Shown one piece after another: positions 33,356 through 42,591 of a stretch of 42,622 nucleotides of DNA; the first letter of the stretch is position 1, and every line of letters begins with the position of its first letter. Origin of the DNA: Candidatus Poribacteria bacterium (GTDB lineage: Bacteria; Poribacteria; WGA-4E; PCPOR2b); NCBI GenBank assembly GCA_021295755.1, contig JAGWBT010000020.1:1-42622 (forward strand). Direction: 5' to 3'. The notes under the pieces were generated by a model. The model saw only the letters and a program-made list of their open reading frames with translations, had not been told where the DNA came from and searched no databases. Both the position numbers and the translations under genes were made by a program.

Positions 33356-33440
33356 AAGGGATTAGATGCGCGAAGAAGATCGGACGGTGATAATCCGGTT
33401 GAATTAATATCCCAAACCGTATACAATAGACACACGGTCT

Positions 33441-33469
33441 AATATACCATTACCCGCGGTCAACGTCAA
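33441..33469 (-). promoter_or_regulatory. Leftward promoter for the 31724-33355 gene
   Basis: On the minus strand, TTGACG (33469-33464), a 17-bp spacer and TATATT (33446-33441). Expected start about 33434, giving a leader of about 79 nt. Confidence 0.6.
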
Positions 33470-33530
33470 GGACGAAAGCGTGGGGATAATGATCCAACAG
33501 TGAAACTCCTCAACGGATTCAGGAGGTCGT

Positions 33531-34697
33531 ATGGAAACCTATCGTGTCGCAATTTTAGGCTGTCGCGGACGGGGTACCGCCGCAAGTCGCGCCTATCACG
33601 CCCATCCGCGTACCGAAGTGGTCGCATTGTGCGATCTGGTTCAGGAACGACTGGATACCCTCGGCGACGAGTTGGGTGTAGCCGCCCGGTTTACTGACTT
33701 GGACGAGATGATTGTTCGGACCCAACCCGACCTTGTCGCTATCCCGACGGGAACAGAGTTCCATTATCCACTCTGTATGCGGGTGTTGGAACACGGCGTC
33801 CATATTGAAGTTGAAAAGCCGATGTGCGTTGACCTTGAAGGCACTACTGCGGTGATGGCGAAGGCAAAGGAGAAGGGGGTTCGCGTAGCTGTACATCATC
33901 AGGGGCGCGTTGGTGCACTCATGCGGGCAATGCACAAGGCGTTCACGAAAGGGGCGATTGGCGAACTCCGTTACATCAATAGTCGTGGAAAAGCCTATTA
34001 TGGTGGTTTGGGATTGATGAACATCGGTACGCATCAACTGAACAATATGCTCAAGTTTGCAGGACATTGTCGCAGTGTCTCCGCCGTCGCGCTGACCGAT
34101 GGTCATTCCATCACGCCCGAAGACGTTGTCCCGTCACCGCTGGGTATGGGAACGATTGCGGGAGAATCGATCACCGCTACGCTGCACTTTGACAACGGTG
34201 TCACTGCGAATCTGCTGCAGCACCGTTTTCCGGGTGGTACGAATCCGGTGATGGAAATCGTCGGCACCGAAGGCAAACTATTCGGTTCGGCGTGTCTGCT
34301 CATCAAAGGCGGCGCGTGGCATCTGTCTCAACCTGTCTACATTCCAGAGGGGAAGCCTGACCAATGGGAACCGTTGGAGCCTGTCTACCCGGAACACTAT
34401 GATCGCTCAAGTCCAGCCAAGTTAGATGATTACTGGTTCGTTGAAGAGTACGTTTCCGCCTTAGACCAAGACCGAGACCACGAATGCAGCGGTGCAGAGG
34501 GGCATCACATCGTGGACATTATGATGGGAATTTTTGAATCGGCGGCGTATGGGAAACGGGTTGACCTACCCCAAAAATGCCTTGAGCATCCACTACTCCG
34601 ATGGCGACGCGAACAGGATTTAGCACCACCTGAACCGATGCCCCGTGACTATACCGAGTGGCTGGCGGCAGAAGATCAGCGACTCGGGCGGGGATAG
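33531..34697 (+). CDS. Gfo/Idh/MocA family oxidoreductase
   Basis: 388 aa NAD(P)-dependent sugar oxidoreductase. The N-terminal Rossmann fold shows AILGCRGRGTAASRAYHAHP (residues 8-27), then VVALCDL and the family EKP in EVEKPMCVD (about residue 98-105). The C-terminal alpha/beta domain has NIGTHQLNNMLKF, the GTHxxD-like motif with the catalytic His (here the usual Asp is Asn/Leu). AGGAGG lies 8 nt upstream of the ATG. With the following enolase and propeller gene it forms a compact rightward group that would suit oxidation or dehydration of a sugar acid. Substrate unknown. Confidence 0.92.
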   Translation: METYRVAILGCRGRGTAASRAYHAHPRTEVVALCDLVQERLDTLGDELGVAARFTDLDEMIVRTQPDLVAIPTGTEFHYPLCMRVLEHGVHIEVEKPMCVDLEGTTAVMAKAKEKGVRVAVHHQGRVGALMRAMHKAFTKGAIGELRYINSRGKAYYGGLGLMNIGTHQLNNMLKFAGHCRSVSAVALTDGHSITPEDVVPSPLGMGTIAGESITATLHFDNGVTANLLQHRFPGGTNPVMEIVGTEGKLFGSACLLIKGGAWHLSQPVYIPEGKPDQWEPLEPVYPEHYDRSSPAKLDDYWFVEEYVSALDQDRDHECSGAEGHHIVDIMMGIFESAAYGKRVDLPQKCLEHPLLRWRREQDLAPPEPMPRDYTEWLAAEDQRLGRG

Positions 34698-34753
34698 GGA
34701 ATCTCTACCCATTTTCTTAGGAAGTCGATCTCTCTATAACGGAAGGAAAGTTG

Positions 34754-35914
34754 ATGAAGATTGAACAAATCGAGATATATCCGCTTGAAGCAAAATTATC
34801 GAAACCATTCGGCTGGTCTCAGCGATGGACAGACGCACGGATGCAAACCGTGGTAAAGATCACCGCTGATGACGGGACGTACGGTTGGGGCGAAAGTGGT
34901 GACGCACGGGCAATGGAGTTTCTCGCCCCACTGCTTATCGGCAAAAATCCTCGACGCACAGAGACAATGTGGCAGATGTTATATGAGCTTGGATATCAAG
35001 GTCACGGTTTTGCAGGGTCGCAGACGCTTGCTATCAGCGCATTTGACATGGCGCTGTGGGATATTGCCGGAAAAGTCGCCGGGTTGCCGGTGTGTGAGTT
35101 GCTAGGCGGTGGTGTACGTGACCGCATACCTGTGTACGCCACCGGACTCTACTACACGGAGGACGATTTTCCAGATGCTTTGACCGAAGAAGCGCTTGGA
35201 TACGCTGAGGCAGGCTTCACGGGAATGAAAATGAAGATCGGTGGCAAGCCAATTGATGAAGATATTGAGCGGGTATATCACCTTCGTGAGGCGCTTGGTC
35301 CGCAAACACATCTTATGGTGGACGCAAACGAGGCTTACAGCCCAACAACGGCTGTTATGGTGGCTCAAAAACTTGCTGACGCAGACCTGATGTGGTTTGA
35401 AGAGCCGTGTGGATCTTACAATGATGGGGGCAATCTGCTTGTTCAACAATTGGGGTTAATGCCAATCGCCGGTGGCGAAAGCCTAAAATCGCGGTATGAG
35501 TTTGCCGAACGCCTCGCTAGCCGTATGTTTGACATTATTCAGCCGGACATCGCCATCGCCGGCGGAGTGTCAGAGATGTTCAAGCTCGGTCACATGGCAA
35601 ATGCCTTTGGCGTCCACTTCAATCCGCACTTTTGGGGCACTGGTATTAGCCTGTCAGCGACACTGCACGTGTTGGCTTGTCAGCCATCGAACCCACCCTC
35701 CGACTGTCCTGAACCGTACATCAATCAATCTGTTATGGAGTTTGATCGGACACCCCACCCGATTCGAGAGAACCTCACTGATCCGATTTTTGGTCAGGTA
35801 GATAGCCACATCCCAGTTCCGACAACCCCAGGGCTAGGGATCGAGGTGATTGAAGAAGAAGCACACCGGTTCTTGGGCTGGGGACTGACTGCCCCGATTC
35901 GAGTTAGTGCATGA
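34754..35914 (+). CDS. Mandelate racemase/muconate-lactonizing enolase-superfamily enzyme
   Basis: 386 aa from the ATG at 34754; an in-frame TTG 3 nt earlier is less likely, and GGAAGGAAAG precedes it. Active-site residues are K159-M-K161 (GMKMKIGG), Asp190 (MVDANEAY), Glu216 (FEEP), Glu242 (AGGES) and the Asp265/His292 pair (QPDIAIAGG, NPHFWGTG). Placement of the K-x-K and of the His differs slightly from the paralogue at 30558, so the two enzymes probably use different sugar acids. It lies 56 bp after Gfo/Idh/MocA and 50 bp before the propeller gene. It looks fully intact. Confidence 0.93.
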   Translation: MKIEQIEIYPLEAKLSKPFGWSQRWTDARMQTVVKITADDGTYGWGESGDARAMEFLAPLLIGKNPRRTETMWQMLYELGYQGHGFAGSQTLAISAFDMALWDIAGKVAGLPVCELLGGGVRDRIPVYATGLYYTEDDFPDALTEEALGYAEAGFTGMKMKIGGKPIDEDIERVYHLREALGPQTHLMVDANEAYSPTTAVMVAQKLADADLMWFEEPCGSYNDGGNLLVQQLGLMPIAGGESLKSRYEFAERLASRMFDIIQPDIAIAGGVSEMFKLGHMANAFGVHFNPHFWGTGISLSATLHVLACQPSNPPSDCPEPYINQSVMEFDRTPHPIRENLTDPIFGQVDSHIPVPTTPGLGIEVIEEEAHRFLGWGLTAPIRVSA

Positions 35915-35964
35915 TTTGCTAGTACTTTTTAATTTGCTGCAGTTTATGTGTTGAGGAGGCAAGG

Positions 35965-37419
35965 GTGGTAAGAAAGAAAATTCTGTTTACAGATTGGCGG
36001 GATATACAGTGTGGAGCGGTTGCTTGGTTGACGGCAGAGGGAGATCATTATCGAGTCAGCACGCCACCCGAACCACAGGTTTCCATGCGAGCGGAGCCTC
36101 GGTTGGTGCCACGCGGCATCCGGCTGCAGGCGCAACCGGCGCGTAAAGCGGGGAAAATGGAAAGTTACGGAGGCTGGGGGCGCGTCATCTTCGATGGAGA
36201 GCAGCATCGCACATGGTATATTGAGGTAAATGGGGTTTCAATGTTGGGTTCAGGATCGGTGGCACATACCGATACCATCACCTCCGTTGCTATCTGTGGG
36301 ATTAAATCGCGGGATGGCTATCAGTGGGGCGAACCGACGCGCAGCGAAATCAATGTACCGGGCCAGCGTGGCTTCGACGGGATGACCTTTTTCATCGATC
36401 CACGTGCCCCTGAATCCCAGCGTTATAAGTTCATCTATTGCGCCCAATTTGAAAAGGGCATGTTCCAGTCGCATCTCACCGAATATTTCAACCGCCAGCC
36501 GCGCCATCGGGATGATCGAATATCGGGAGAGCGGCGGTTTGGAATGTTCGCTGCTGCTTCGCCCGATGGTGTCAACTGGACAGCGTTACCTGAACCGTTT
36601 ATGTTGCACCCAAGCGATACCGACACCACAGTCTTGTGGAACGAGACGTTGGAACGGTACGTGATGTACACCCGTATGATGCGCAACGGCCGGCGCTGGA
36701 TCGGACGGGCAGAAGCGGAGGATTTCATGCACTGGACGCCTGTGGTGCCTATTATCTGGCCCCGCCTTGATGATCCGCCGGACTATGATTTCTACTTGAA
36801 CGGCTATAGCCCCTATCCGGAACTGCCGGAATATCAGTTGATGATTCCAATGCTCTATCACCGCTACACCGAACGTAGTGAGGTTCGGCTCTATTCAAGT
36901 GAGGATGGTATCGCGTGGAATCAGATTCCCGGTGGCCCTATTCTGACACCCGGCGAGTTAGGGGAGTGGGATTGCGAATTTATCGGTACAGGGAAAGACC
37001 TACAACCCTTTGGGGCAGACAAGGTTGCTATTCCTTATTCCGGGACGACTTACCCACACAAGTTTCCACGTTGGCCCGCGATTTTTGCCGCAGCGAACAT
37101 GGGGTGGGCATACTGGCAGAAGGACCGGCTCTGCGCGGTGACCACCGACAACGAAGGCGAATTTTGGACTGTACCGATTCTCCCGTCAGGTCGGCAGATC
37201 CGACTGAGCTTCCGTGCGCCGATGGCGGGTAATATTGAGGTCGGGATTGAAGGGGTAGCGGGACGTTCTGCCTCCGACTGCGATCCACTCACCGGCAATT
37301 GGTCGGACAAGGTTGTAACGTGGAACGGTCAGTCGGACATCAATGCACCAGAGGGAAAACCGATTGTCCTACACGTGAAACTGCGCTCTGCGGAGCTCTT
37401 CTCCGTTGCATTTGACTGA
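35965..37419 (+). CDS. Glycoside-hydrolase-like beta-propeller protein of unknown activity
   Basis: 484 aa, no signal peptide. GTG at 35965 is chosen because GAGGAGG lies 8 nt upstream. The five-blade style repeats resemble GH32/GH43-type fold proteins: WYIEVNG, ASPDGVNWTALPEPFMLHP, DTTVLWNETLERYVMYTRMM, SSEDGIAWNQIPGGPILTPG and IGTGKDLQPF. A C-terminal beta-sandwich (about residues 395-484, LSFRAPMAGNIEVGIEGVAG) resembles a carbohydrate-binding module. The acidic catalytic residues of GH32/GH43 cannot be assigned with confidence, and the family appears in Planctomycete-type sugar clusters. Position after an enolase suggests work on the same glycan. Confidence 0.75.
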   Translation: MVRKKILFTDWRDIQCGAVAWLTAEGDHYRVSTPPEPQVSMRAEPRLVPRGIRLQAQPARKAGKMESYGGWGRVIFDGEQHRTWYIEVNGVSMLGSGSVAHTDTITSVAICGIKSRDGYQWGEPTRSEINVPGQRGFDGMTFFIDPRAPESQRYKFIYCAQFEKGMFQSHLTEYFNRQPRHRDDRISGERRFGMFAAASPDGVNWTALPEPFMLHPSDTDTTVLWNETLERYVMYTRMMRNGRRWIGRAEAEDFMHWTPVVPIIWPRLDDPPDYDFYLNGYSPYPELPEYQLMIPMLYHRYTERSEVRLYSSEDGIAWNQIPGGPILTPGELGEWDCEFIGTGKDLQPFGADKVAIPYSGTTYPHKFPRWPAIFAAANMGWAYWQKDRLCAVTTDNEGEFWTVPILPSGRQIRLSFRAPMAGNIEVGIEGVAGRSASDCDPLTGNWSDKVVTWNGQSDINAPEGKPIVLHVKLRSAELFSVAFD

Positions 37420-37448
37420 TCTCCTGTGGGAATTTCAAACGATGAAAG

Positions 37449-39440
37449 CTACTGGCTAACAACCGGAGCATTCACAACTGCAAGAAATTCTGGGTCATGC
37501 CGCACGGACTCGAAGGCTTCGTCCTCCTCAAAAAAACGCTTAATTGAACCACGTGCTGCGCGTCGCCGATCTTCGTGAGCACGCTTGAGATATTCGAGAC
37601 TTGCTCCGCGTTCGTTTCGGAATTTTAGGGTCATCGCTGCCAGATACGCCATGATTCTTCCCCCGGACGACCACACCATCACCTTTTCCCCGATATAATC
37701 TCGGCGTTGGTCCCAATGTTGCGCCGCGCGGTGCAATAGGCGGATAGCAGCTTCACCCTCCCCTACCTCTGCGCAGCCCAGAGCGAGGCACGTCGTGGCG
37801 ATGTGGATCGCTATGAAATACTTCCGATTCAGCCAGCGACGGATATCCGCCACACTGCCTCCCATAGGATAACCTCCGGCGTTTCGATAAATCTGCTCCA
37901 ACCGTTTGCGCGTTGTCTCGCTTTCATCGGTGATACTCCCCAGCACGGTGTCTCGCTCAATGAGGTAACTCTCAAGGTTGGCTTCGGCTTCTGCAAGCAG
38001 CACCTTCACCTTTTGATGTTCACCAAGCTGATAATAGGTCGGTGCGAGATGGAGATAGTCACCCTGTGCCCCAATGAGAAGCGCCTGCTTTTCTGGATCC
38101 ACTGTCTCCGTATTTTTGAGCCAGTCGATGAACGCTTCAAAGGTATAAATCGCTTCCCAGTAGCGTCCCAATTCGCGCAACATTTTACCACGTTCACGCG
38201 TGTAGAGTGCGCGATGCATCAGTGTGATTTCATCACCGATCTGCTCAACTAGATGCTCGGTCTGTTCCAACCAATCGGCAGCACATCCGACCTCGCGGTA
38301 CGCATCAAAGACGTGGAGATATGAATCGAGTTGGTCGGTAAGGGTTGCCTGACCGTCAAACCGCTTCAGCAGCGTTTTGTGGGCGTTTACTGATCGCTTG
38401 TGGTCAGCGACGCACGGCTCCTGCATCTCGGCAATACTTCTGCACCCGGCGTCGAAGCCAGCGTCGAAATCGTCTGTCGTCATGGCAAAGTTCCAAAGCA
38501 GGTCCACATATTCCTCACACCGTTGAAACTGATGGTACAGATGCGCTAGTGCCCGAACCGTATCGGGGTCCCGTGCGCCGAGTCGATAGGCACAGGCGAG
38601 TTCGGTACACGCTTCTTCAATCAACGTGCTATCAACCATTCCATCTGGGAAAGAAAGTTGCTCCTCAATCATCTCCCGTGCGACCATACCGAGTCCTCGA
38701 TATGCGGGGGCGTAGTCAGCTTGAACGTCTGCGGCGCGCTGGAACTGTTCACGGGCACTTTTCCAATTGCCTTCGGCAAGATACCGCTCACCCCGTTTTA
38801 CCGCTTCTGTGACAACCTGTTCGGTAAAGTCTTCTGCCAAAGGTTGGCTCTCAATCGTGTTTTCGACCATACGAATCATCTCTTTCTTCAACCGTTTGCG
38901 TGCATCTGACAATCGTGTGGTAACCGCTGTCCGTGAAATCCCTAGAAACTGTGCAATCTCAGCGGACTTCATTTCGCGGATGTAGGATAGAATTAGGACC
39001 TCAGAAGAGATGTCAGGTAACGAAATAAGGCAACGCCACAGTAGTTGACGCAGTTCTGCGTGTTCGGCAGTTTCGTCAGGCGTTTTTTCCGCTGCGCTGA
39101 CGTGTAGGAGTTGGGCTTTGTGCGCTGATTCCCAGGTGTTTTCGAGTAACCTCTCAACGCTCAAATCGTCCCGCTTCTCCCGGTAGAGCCACTTGTTAGC
39201 GAGATTCCGCGCGATCCCACACAGCCACATCCCGACTTTTTCCGGTGCGTCGAGGGATTCGATCGATAGATACGCTGTGACAAACGTCTCCGACGTCAAA
39301 TCTTGGGCTTGATGGAAGTCCCGCACTTTCGGCAAAATGACGCCGTACACCGCCTTTTTGTGTTTTTCAACAAGTGCTGTAAAGGCTGTGGAATCCCCAC
39401 CTCGGATGGCGTGAACGATTTGTACGTCATCTTGTTTCAA
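37449..39440 (-). CDS. ECF sigma factor with a large C-terminal repeat domain
   Basis: 663 aa. Residues about 8-85 are sigma region 2 (AFTALVEKHKKAVYGVILPK, the DLTSETFVTAYLSI helix and MWLCGIARNLANKWL) and about 125-182 sigma region 4 (LPDISSEVLILSYIREMKSAEIAQFLGISRTAVTTRLSDAR). Ordinary ECF factors end near residue 190; here about 480 more residues form helical TPR-like repeats (GERYLAEGNWKSAREQFQRAADVQADYAPAYRGLGMV and others). Fused sigma-TPR proteins are thought to be controlled by the C-terminal domain instead of a separate anti-sigma factor. No anti-sigma gene is adjacent. The start at 39440 is inferred from the family N-terminus MKQDDVQIVHAIRGGDSTAF. Confidence 0.88.
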   Translation of the reverse strand: MKQDDVQIVHAIRGGDSTAFTALVEKHKKAVYGVILPKVRDFHQAQDLTSETFVTAYLSIESLDAPEKVGMWLCGIARNLANKWLYREKRDDLSVERLLENTWESAHKAQLLHVSAAEKTPDETAEHAELRQLLWRCLISLPDISSEVLILSYIREMKSAEIAQFLGISRTAVTTRLSDARKRLKKEMIRMVENTIESQPLAEDFTEQVVTEAVKRGERYLAEGNWKSAREQFQRAADVQADYAPAYRGLGMVAREMIEEQLSFPDGMVDSTLIEEACTELACAYRLGARDPDTVRALAHLYHQFQRCEEYVDLLWNFAMTTDDFDAGFDAGCRSIAEMQEPCVADHKRSVNAHKTLLKRFDGQATLTDQLDSYLHVFDAYREVGCAADWLEQTEHLVEQIGDEITLMHRALYTRERGKMLRELGRYWEAIYTFEAFIDWLKNTETVDPEKQALLIGAQGDYLHLAPTYYQLGEHQKVKVLLAEAEANLESYLIERDTVLGSITDESETTRKRLEQIYRNAGGYPMGGSVADIRRWLNRKYFIAIHIATTCLALGCAEVGEGEAAIRLLHRAAQHWDQRRDYIGEKVMVWSSGGRIMAYLAAMTLKFRNERGASLEYLKRAHEDRRRAARGSIKRFFEEDEAFESVRHDPEFLAVVNAPVVSQ

Positions 39441-39547
39441 TGTGTTACCCCCTTCATTATATTATGTACCCAAATGACCGAAAATGTCAGCGACTTTTTT
39501 GGAGGACAGTGGTAGTTCTTTTGCCTCACCCCCACTGAAATTGTCCC

Positions 39548-39576
39548 TTGACTTACTCACGTTGTTGGACTAAGAT
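39548..39576 (+). promoter_or_regulatory. Sigma70-type promoter for the MazG-like gene
   Basis: TTGACT (39548-39553), exactly 17 bp, then TAAGAT (39571-39576). The ATG at 39631 follows about 50 nt after the predicted start, with GGAAAGG about 11 nt before it. This is the only strong promoter I see in the gap between the sigma gene and the sulfatase group. Confidence 0.6.
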
Positions 39577-39630
39577 AAGTGAGGAGAGGCATAATTCAAT
39601 AGATGTCATCGCTGGAAAGGTATTATAAAC

Positions 39631-39963
39631 ATGAAAAATTTTAACACATATCAAACTGAATCCAGAAAAACTTGGGGTATCATCCCGATGAATCACCCGA
39701 TTGTATATCCGACGATGGGTCTAGTGAATGAAGCGGGAGAGGTTGCAGGAAAAATAAAGAAAATCTTCAGAGATCAGAAAGGTCAAATCACAGAAGAGGA
39801 CAGACAATCGTTAAAAAACGAACTCGGTGATGTACTCTGGTACTTAACACAAATTTGTACAGAGCTAGGCTTGACTTTAGAGGAAGTAGCCGAAACGAAT
39901 ATAACCAAACTTTCCTCCAGACAAGAAAGGGGTAAACTTAGGGGATCTGGTGATAATAGATAG
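39631..39963 (+). CDS. MazG-like nucleoside triphosphate pyrophosphohydrolase
   Basis: 110 aa all-alpha NTP-pyrophosphatase. The Mg-binding signature is clear: EAGEVAGKIKK (E-x-x-E-like, about residues 34-44) and ELGDVLWYLTQ (E-x-x-D, about 64-74). Such small proteins clear non-canonical nucleotides or act as regulatory hydrolases, and they occur in phages and bacteria. The C-terminal KLSSRQERGKLRGSGDNR is basic and typical. It is short relative to full-length MazG (about 260 aa) but normal for the single-domain subfamily. Confidence 0.9.
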   Translation: MKNFNTYQTESRKTWGIIPMNHPIVYPTMGLVNEAGEVAGKIKKIFRDQKGQITEEDRQSLKNELGDVLWYLTQICTELGLTLEEVAETNITKLSSRQERGKLRGSGDNR

Positions 39964-40016
39964 AACAGATCGATTTTAATAATTATGACAAATATTTAAA
40001 CGAAGGAGACAGAAGA

Positions 40017-41534
40017 ATGCCCGAAAAACGTCCTAACATCCTATTCGCTTTCGCCGACGACTGGGGCCGGTACGCCAGTGCGTATCGACAGATTGAAGGG
40101 GATAATACACCTAACGCCCTACTGGACACGCCGAACTTTGACCGCGTGGCACGTGAGGGGGCCCTGTTCACCAACGCTTTTGTACCCGCACCTTCCTGCA
40201 CACCGTGCCGGAGTTCTATACTCACGGGTCGCTACTTCTGGCAGACGGGACGCGGCGCAATCCTCCAAGGAGCGGTCTGGGATTCGTCCATCCCCTCATA
40301 CCCCTTACTGCTGGAAGAAGCAGGCTACCATATCGGTTATACCTACAAGGCGTGGTCGCCGGGGATACCAGACCGGACGCGCTACGCACCCGCAGGAACT
40401 AAGTTCGGCGAGTTTTCGTTTGTTGCTACAGAAAACGTTCCCGAACACGGAGTCGAGGGGGCGAAACAGATCCTCTACGACGAATCGCGCCAAAACTTCG
40501 ACGCCTTTCTGGAAGCACGTCCACCGGATACGCCGTTCTGCTACTGGTGGGGTCCCACGAACACACATCGTAAATGGCAGCGTGGGTCTGGCAAGGCGCT
40601 CTGGGGATTAGACCCGGACGACCTGAAAGGACGGCTGCCCGCTTTTCTGCCGGACGTGCACGACGTGCGCGAGGATGTCTGCGACTACTTGGGTGAATGT
40701 CTCGCCGTAGATGCTGGACTTGGGGGACTTCTGGAACGCCTAGAAGAATTGGGGGAGTTGGATAATACACTAATTGTTGTGAGTGGCGATCACGGCATTC
40801 CGGGCTTCCCACGCGGCAAATGCAACCTATATAACCTCGGCTGCGAGGTGGCTCTGGCAGCACGTTGGCCCGGACATATCCCCGCCGGCAGAACGCTAAA
40901 CGACTTTGTAAACCTCATGGATCTGGCACCGACCTTCATGGAGGCTGCTGGTCTTGAACCCCACAGCGACATGACAGCTCGAAGTCTGCTAAATGTACTT
41001 ACCTCATCGCAAGACGAGCAGGTGGACCCAGAACGGACGTTCGTTGTTACTGGTCGAGAGCGGCATGTTGGCACGGCACGAGAGGGAAATCTGCCCTATC
41101 CGCAACGCGCCATCCGCACGAAGGATTTCCTGTACATCCGCAACTTCACTCCCGACCGTTGGCCCATGGGCGATCCGAAAGGTTTGGACGATCCCACCGC
41201 AGTGCCACCATCGTTCGACGATCTGTGCGATGACACAAGACTCGTCTATCCTGACATGGATGCCAGTCCAACGAAGGCGTGGATGATTCACCACCGTGCG
41301 GAGACACAGGTGCAGAGGTTATTTGAGATCGGATTTGGGAAGTTCCCGGCGGAGGAACTCTACGACCTGCGAGTAGATCCGCACTACCTGAATAACGTTG
41401 CAGAGGAGGCTCAATATAGGGAGGTCCGACAACAACTTTCCGATCAACTCATGGGTGTTCTGACAGAACAGGAGGATCCGCGGATTGTCGAGCTGGACTG
41501 CCGTTTCGAGCGTTCGCCATTCACAGACATCTAG
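40017..41534 (+). CDS. Type I sulfatase
   Basis: 505 aa arylsulfatase-family enzyme. The metal-binding Asp14-Asp15 (FADDWGRY), the Cys-type formylglycine motif CTPCR with Cys61 followed by SSILTGRY, and the distal metal-site GDHG (VVSGDHGIPGFPRGKCN) are all present. The overall pattern resembles heparan N-sulfatase (sulfamidase)-type enzymes, but subfamily assignment is uncertain. No signal peptide is visible. Activation needs a formylglycine-generating enzyme; the SUMF1-like protein at 19007 lacks the required cysteines, so another gene must serve. GAAGGAG lies 11 nt before the ATG. UxuA follows 40 bp later in the same direction. Confidence 0.93.
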   Translation: MPEKRPNILFAFADDWGRYASAYRQIEGDNTPNALLDTPNFDRVAREGALFTNAFVPAPSCTPCRSSILTGRYFWQTGRGAILQGAVWDSSIPSYPLLLEEAGYHIGYTYKAWSPGIPDRTRYAPAGTKFGEFSFVATENVPEHGVEGAKQILYDESRQNFDAFLEARPPDTPFCYWWGPTNTHRKWQRGSGKALWGLDPDDLKGRLPAFLPDVHDVREDVCDYLGECLAVDAGLGGLLERLEELGELDNTLIVVSGDHGIPGFPRGKCNLYNLGCEVALAARWPGHIPAGRTLNDFVNLMDLAPTFMEAAGLEPHSDMTARSLLNVLTSSQDEQVDPERTFVVTGRERHVGTAREGNLPYPQRAIRTKDFLYIRNFTPDRWPMGDPKGLDDPTAVPPSFDDLCDDTRLVYPDMDASPTKAWMIHHRAETQVQRLFEIGFGKFPAEELYDLRVDPHYLNNVAEEAQYREVRQQLSDQLMGVLTEQEDPRIVELDCRFERSPFTDI

Positions 41535-41573
41535 CGTGTGTTGGTTCACTGATTTTGAGAAAGGAAAAGGTAT

Positions 41574-42563
41574 ATGATTCAGATTGCAGAAATGCTCGGT
41601 CCACAGCCCTCGCCGTTGTGGAAAATGGTCAAGCAGTGCGGCGTCGATTATGCGGTCGGCGCTATGGACACCCAAAACGACGCGGAAGACCTACCGCTAG
41701 AGGAACGGCCGTGGGGTTACAATTCACTCTCACGGGTGAAAAAGGCTTACGAAGACGGGGGATTTGAGCTCGCTGTCCTTGAGAGTCGTCCGCCGTTGAA
41801 CAAAGCCAAACTCGGATTGCCCGGACATGACGAAGAAATCGAGACAGCCTGCGAACTTATCCGCAATATGGGAAAGTTGGGCATTCCGGTCTGGTGTTAT
41901 GAATGGATGGCGGTGTTCAACTGGATGCGTACCTCCACGGAGATACCTACTCGCGGCGGTGCACTCGTTACAGGCTACGACGACGAACGGATGCATGACG
42001 AGCCAAACACCGAATACGGGGTTGTGACTGAGGAACAGTTGTGGGATAACCTGAAATACTTCCTTGAGCGCGTCGTGCCGGTCGCTGAAGAGGCGAATGT
42101 CAAATTGGCGATGCATCCCGATGACCCACCGCTTTCTCCCATCCGGGGGATTGGTCGGATTATGCGGAGCGTGGAGAACTATCAGCGTCTGATTGATCTG
42201 GTACCGAGTCCCGTGAATGGGATAACACTCTGTCAGGGCAACTTTACACTGATGACGGACGATCTGCCGTCGGTTATCCGTCATTTTGGGGATCAGGACA
42301 AAATCTTTTTCGTGCATTTGCGTGATGTGAAGGGAACGCCGGAGCGATTTGAGGAGACCTTCCACGACGATGGCAAAACCGATATGTTAGCGTGTCTACA
42401 GGCATATCGGGATATTGGATTCAATGGCGTGCTGCGTCCCGATCATGTGCCGACGATGGAGGGGGATAGCAACGAACACGCTGGGTATTCATCGCTAGGA
42501 CGGTTGTTTGCCATCGGCTATATCAAAGGGCTGCGTGAATCGGTTTATCAAAAAACCCTTTAG
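41574..42563 (+). CDS. uxuA: Mannonate dehydratase-like (UxuA family)
   Basis: 329 aa TIM-barrel enzyme; D-mannonate dehydratase converts D-mannonate to 2-keto-3-deoxygluconate in hexuronate catabolism. Family landmarks are [64 protein letters not shown] and the C-terminal [13 protein letters not shown]. The metal ligands His and Cys of UxuA are consistent with the H-P-D-D and C-Q-G positions. It is slightly shorter than most UxuA (about 350-390 aa) but shows no internal gap. GAAAGGAAAAGG precedes the ATG. With the sulfatase and the enolases it points to uronate or sulfated-sugar breakdown. Confidence 0.88.
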   Translation: MIQIAEMLGPQPSPLWKMVKQCGVDYAVGAMDTQNDAEDLPLEERPWGYNSLSRVKKAYEDGGFELAVLESRPPLNKAKLGLPGHDEEIETACELIRNMGKLGIPVWCYEWMAVFNWMRTSTEIPTRGGALVTGYDDERMHDEPNTEYGVVTEEQLWDNLKYFLERVVPVAEEANVKLAMHPDDPPLSPIRGIGRIMRSVENYQRLIDLVPSPVNGITLCQGNFTLMTDDLPSVIRHFGDQDKIFFVHLRDVKGTPERFEETFHDDGKTDMLACLQAYRDIGFNGVLRPDHVPTMEGDSNEHAGYSSLGRLFAIGYIKGLRESVYQKTL

Positions 42564-42571
42564 GTCTAAGC

Positions 42572-42591
42572 CCCAAGCATTTATGCTTGGG
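42572..42591 (+). terminator. Candidate terminator hairpin after uxuA
   Basis: CCCAAGCAT (42572-42580) pairs perfectly with ATGCTTGGG (42583-42591) around a 2-nt loop, immediately after the stop. No T-run follows, so intrinsic termination is uncertain. TTTATGCTTG recurs at 42613-42622, so it may also be part of a repeat. Confidence 0.4.
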
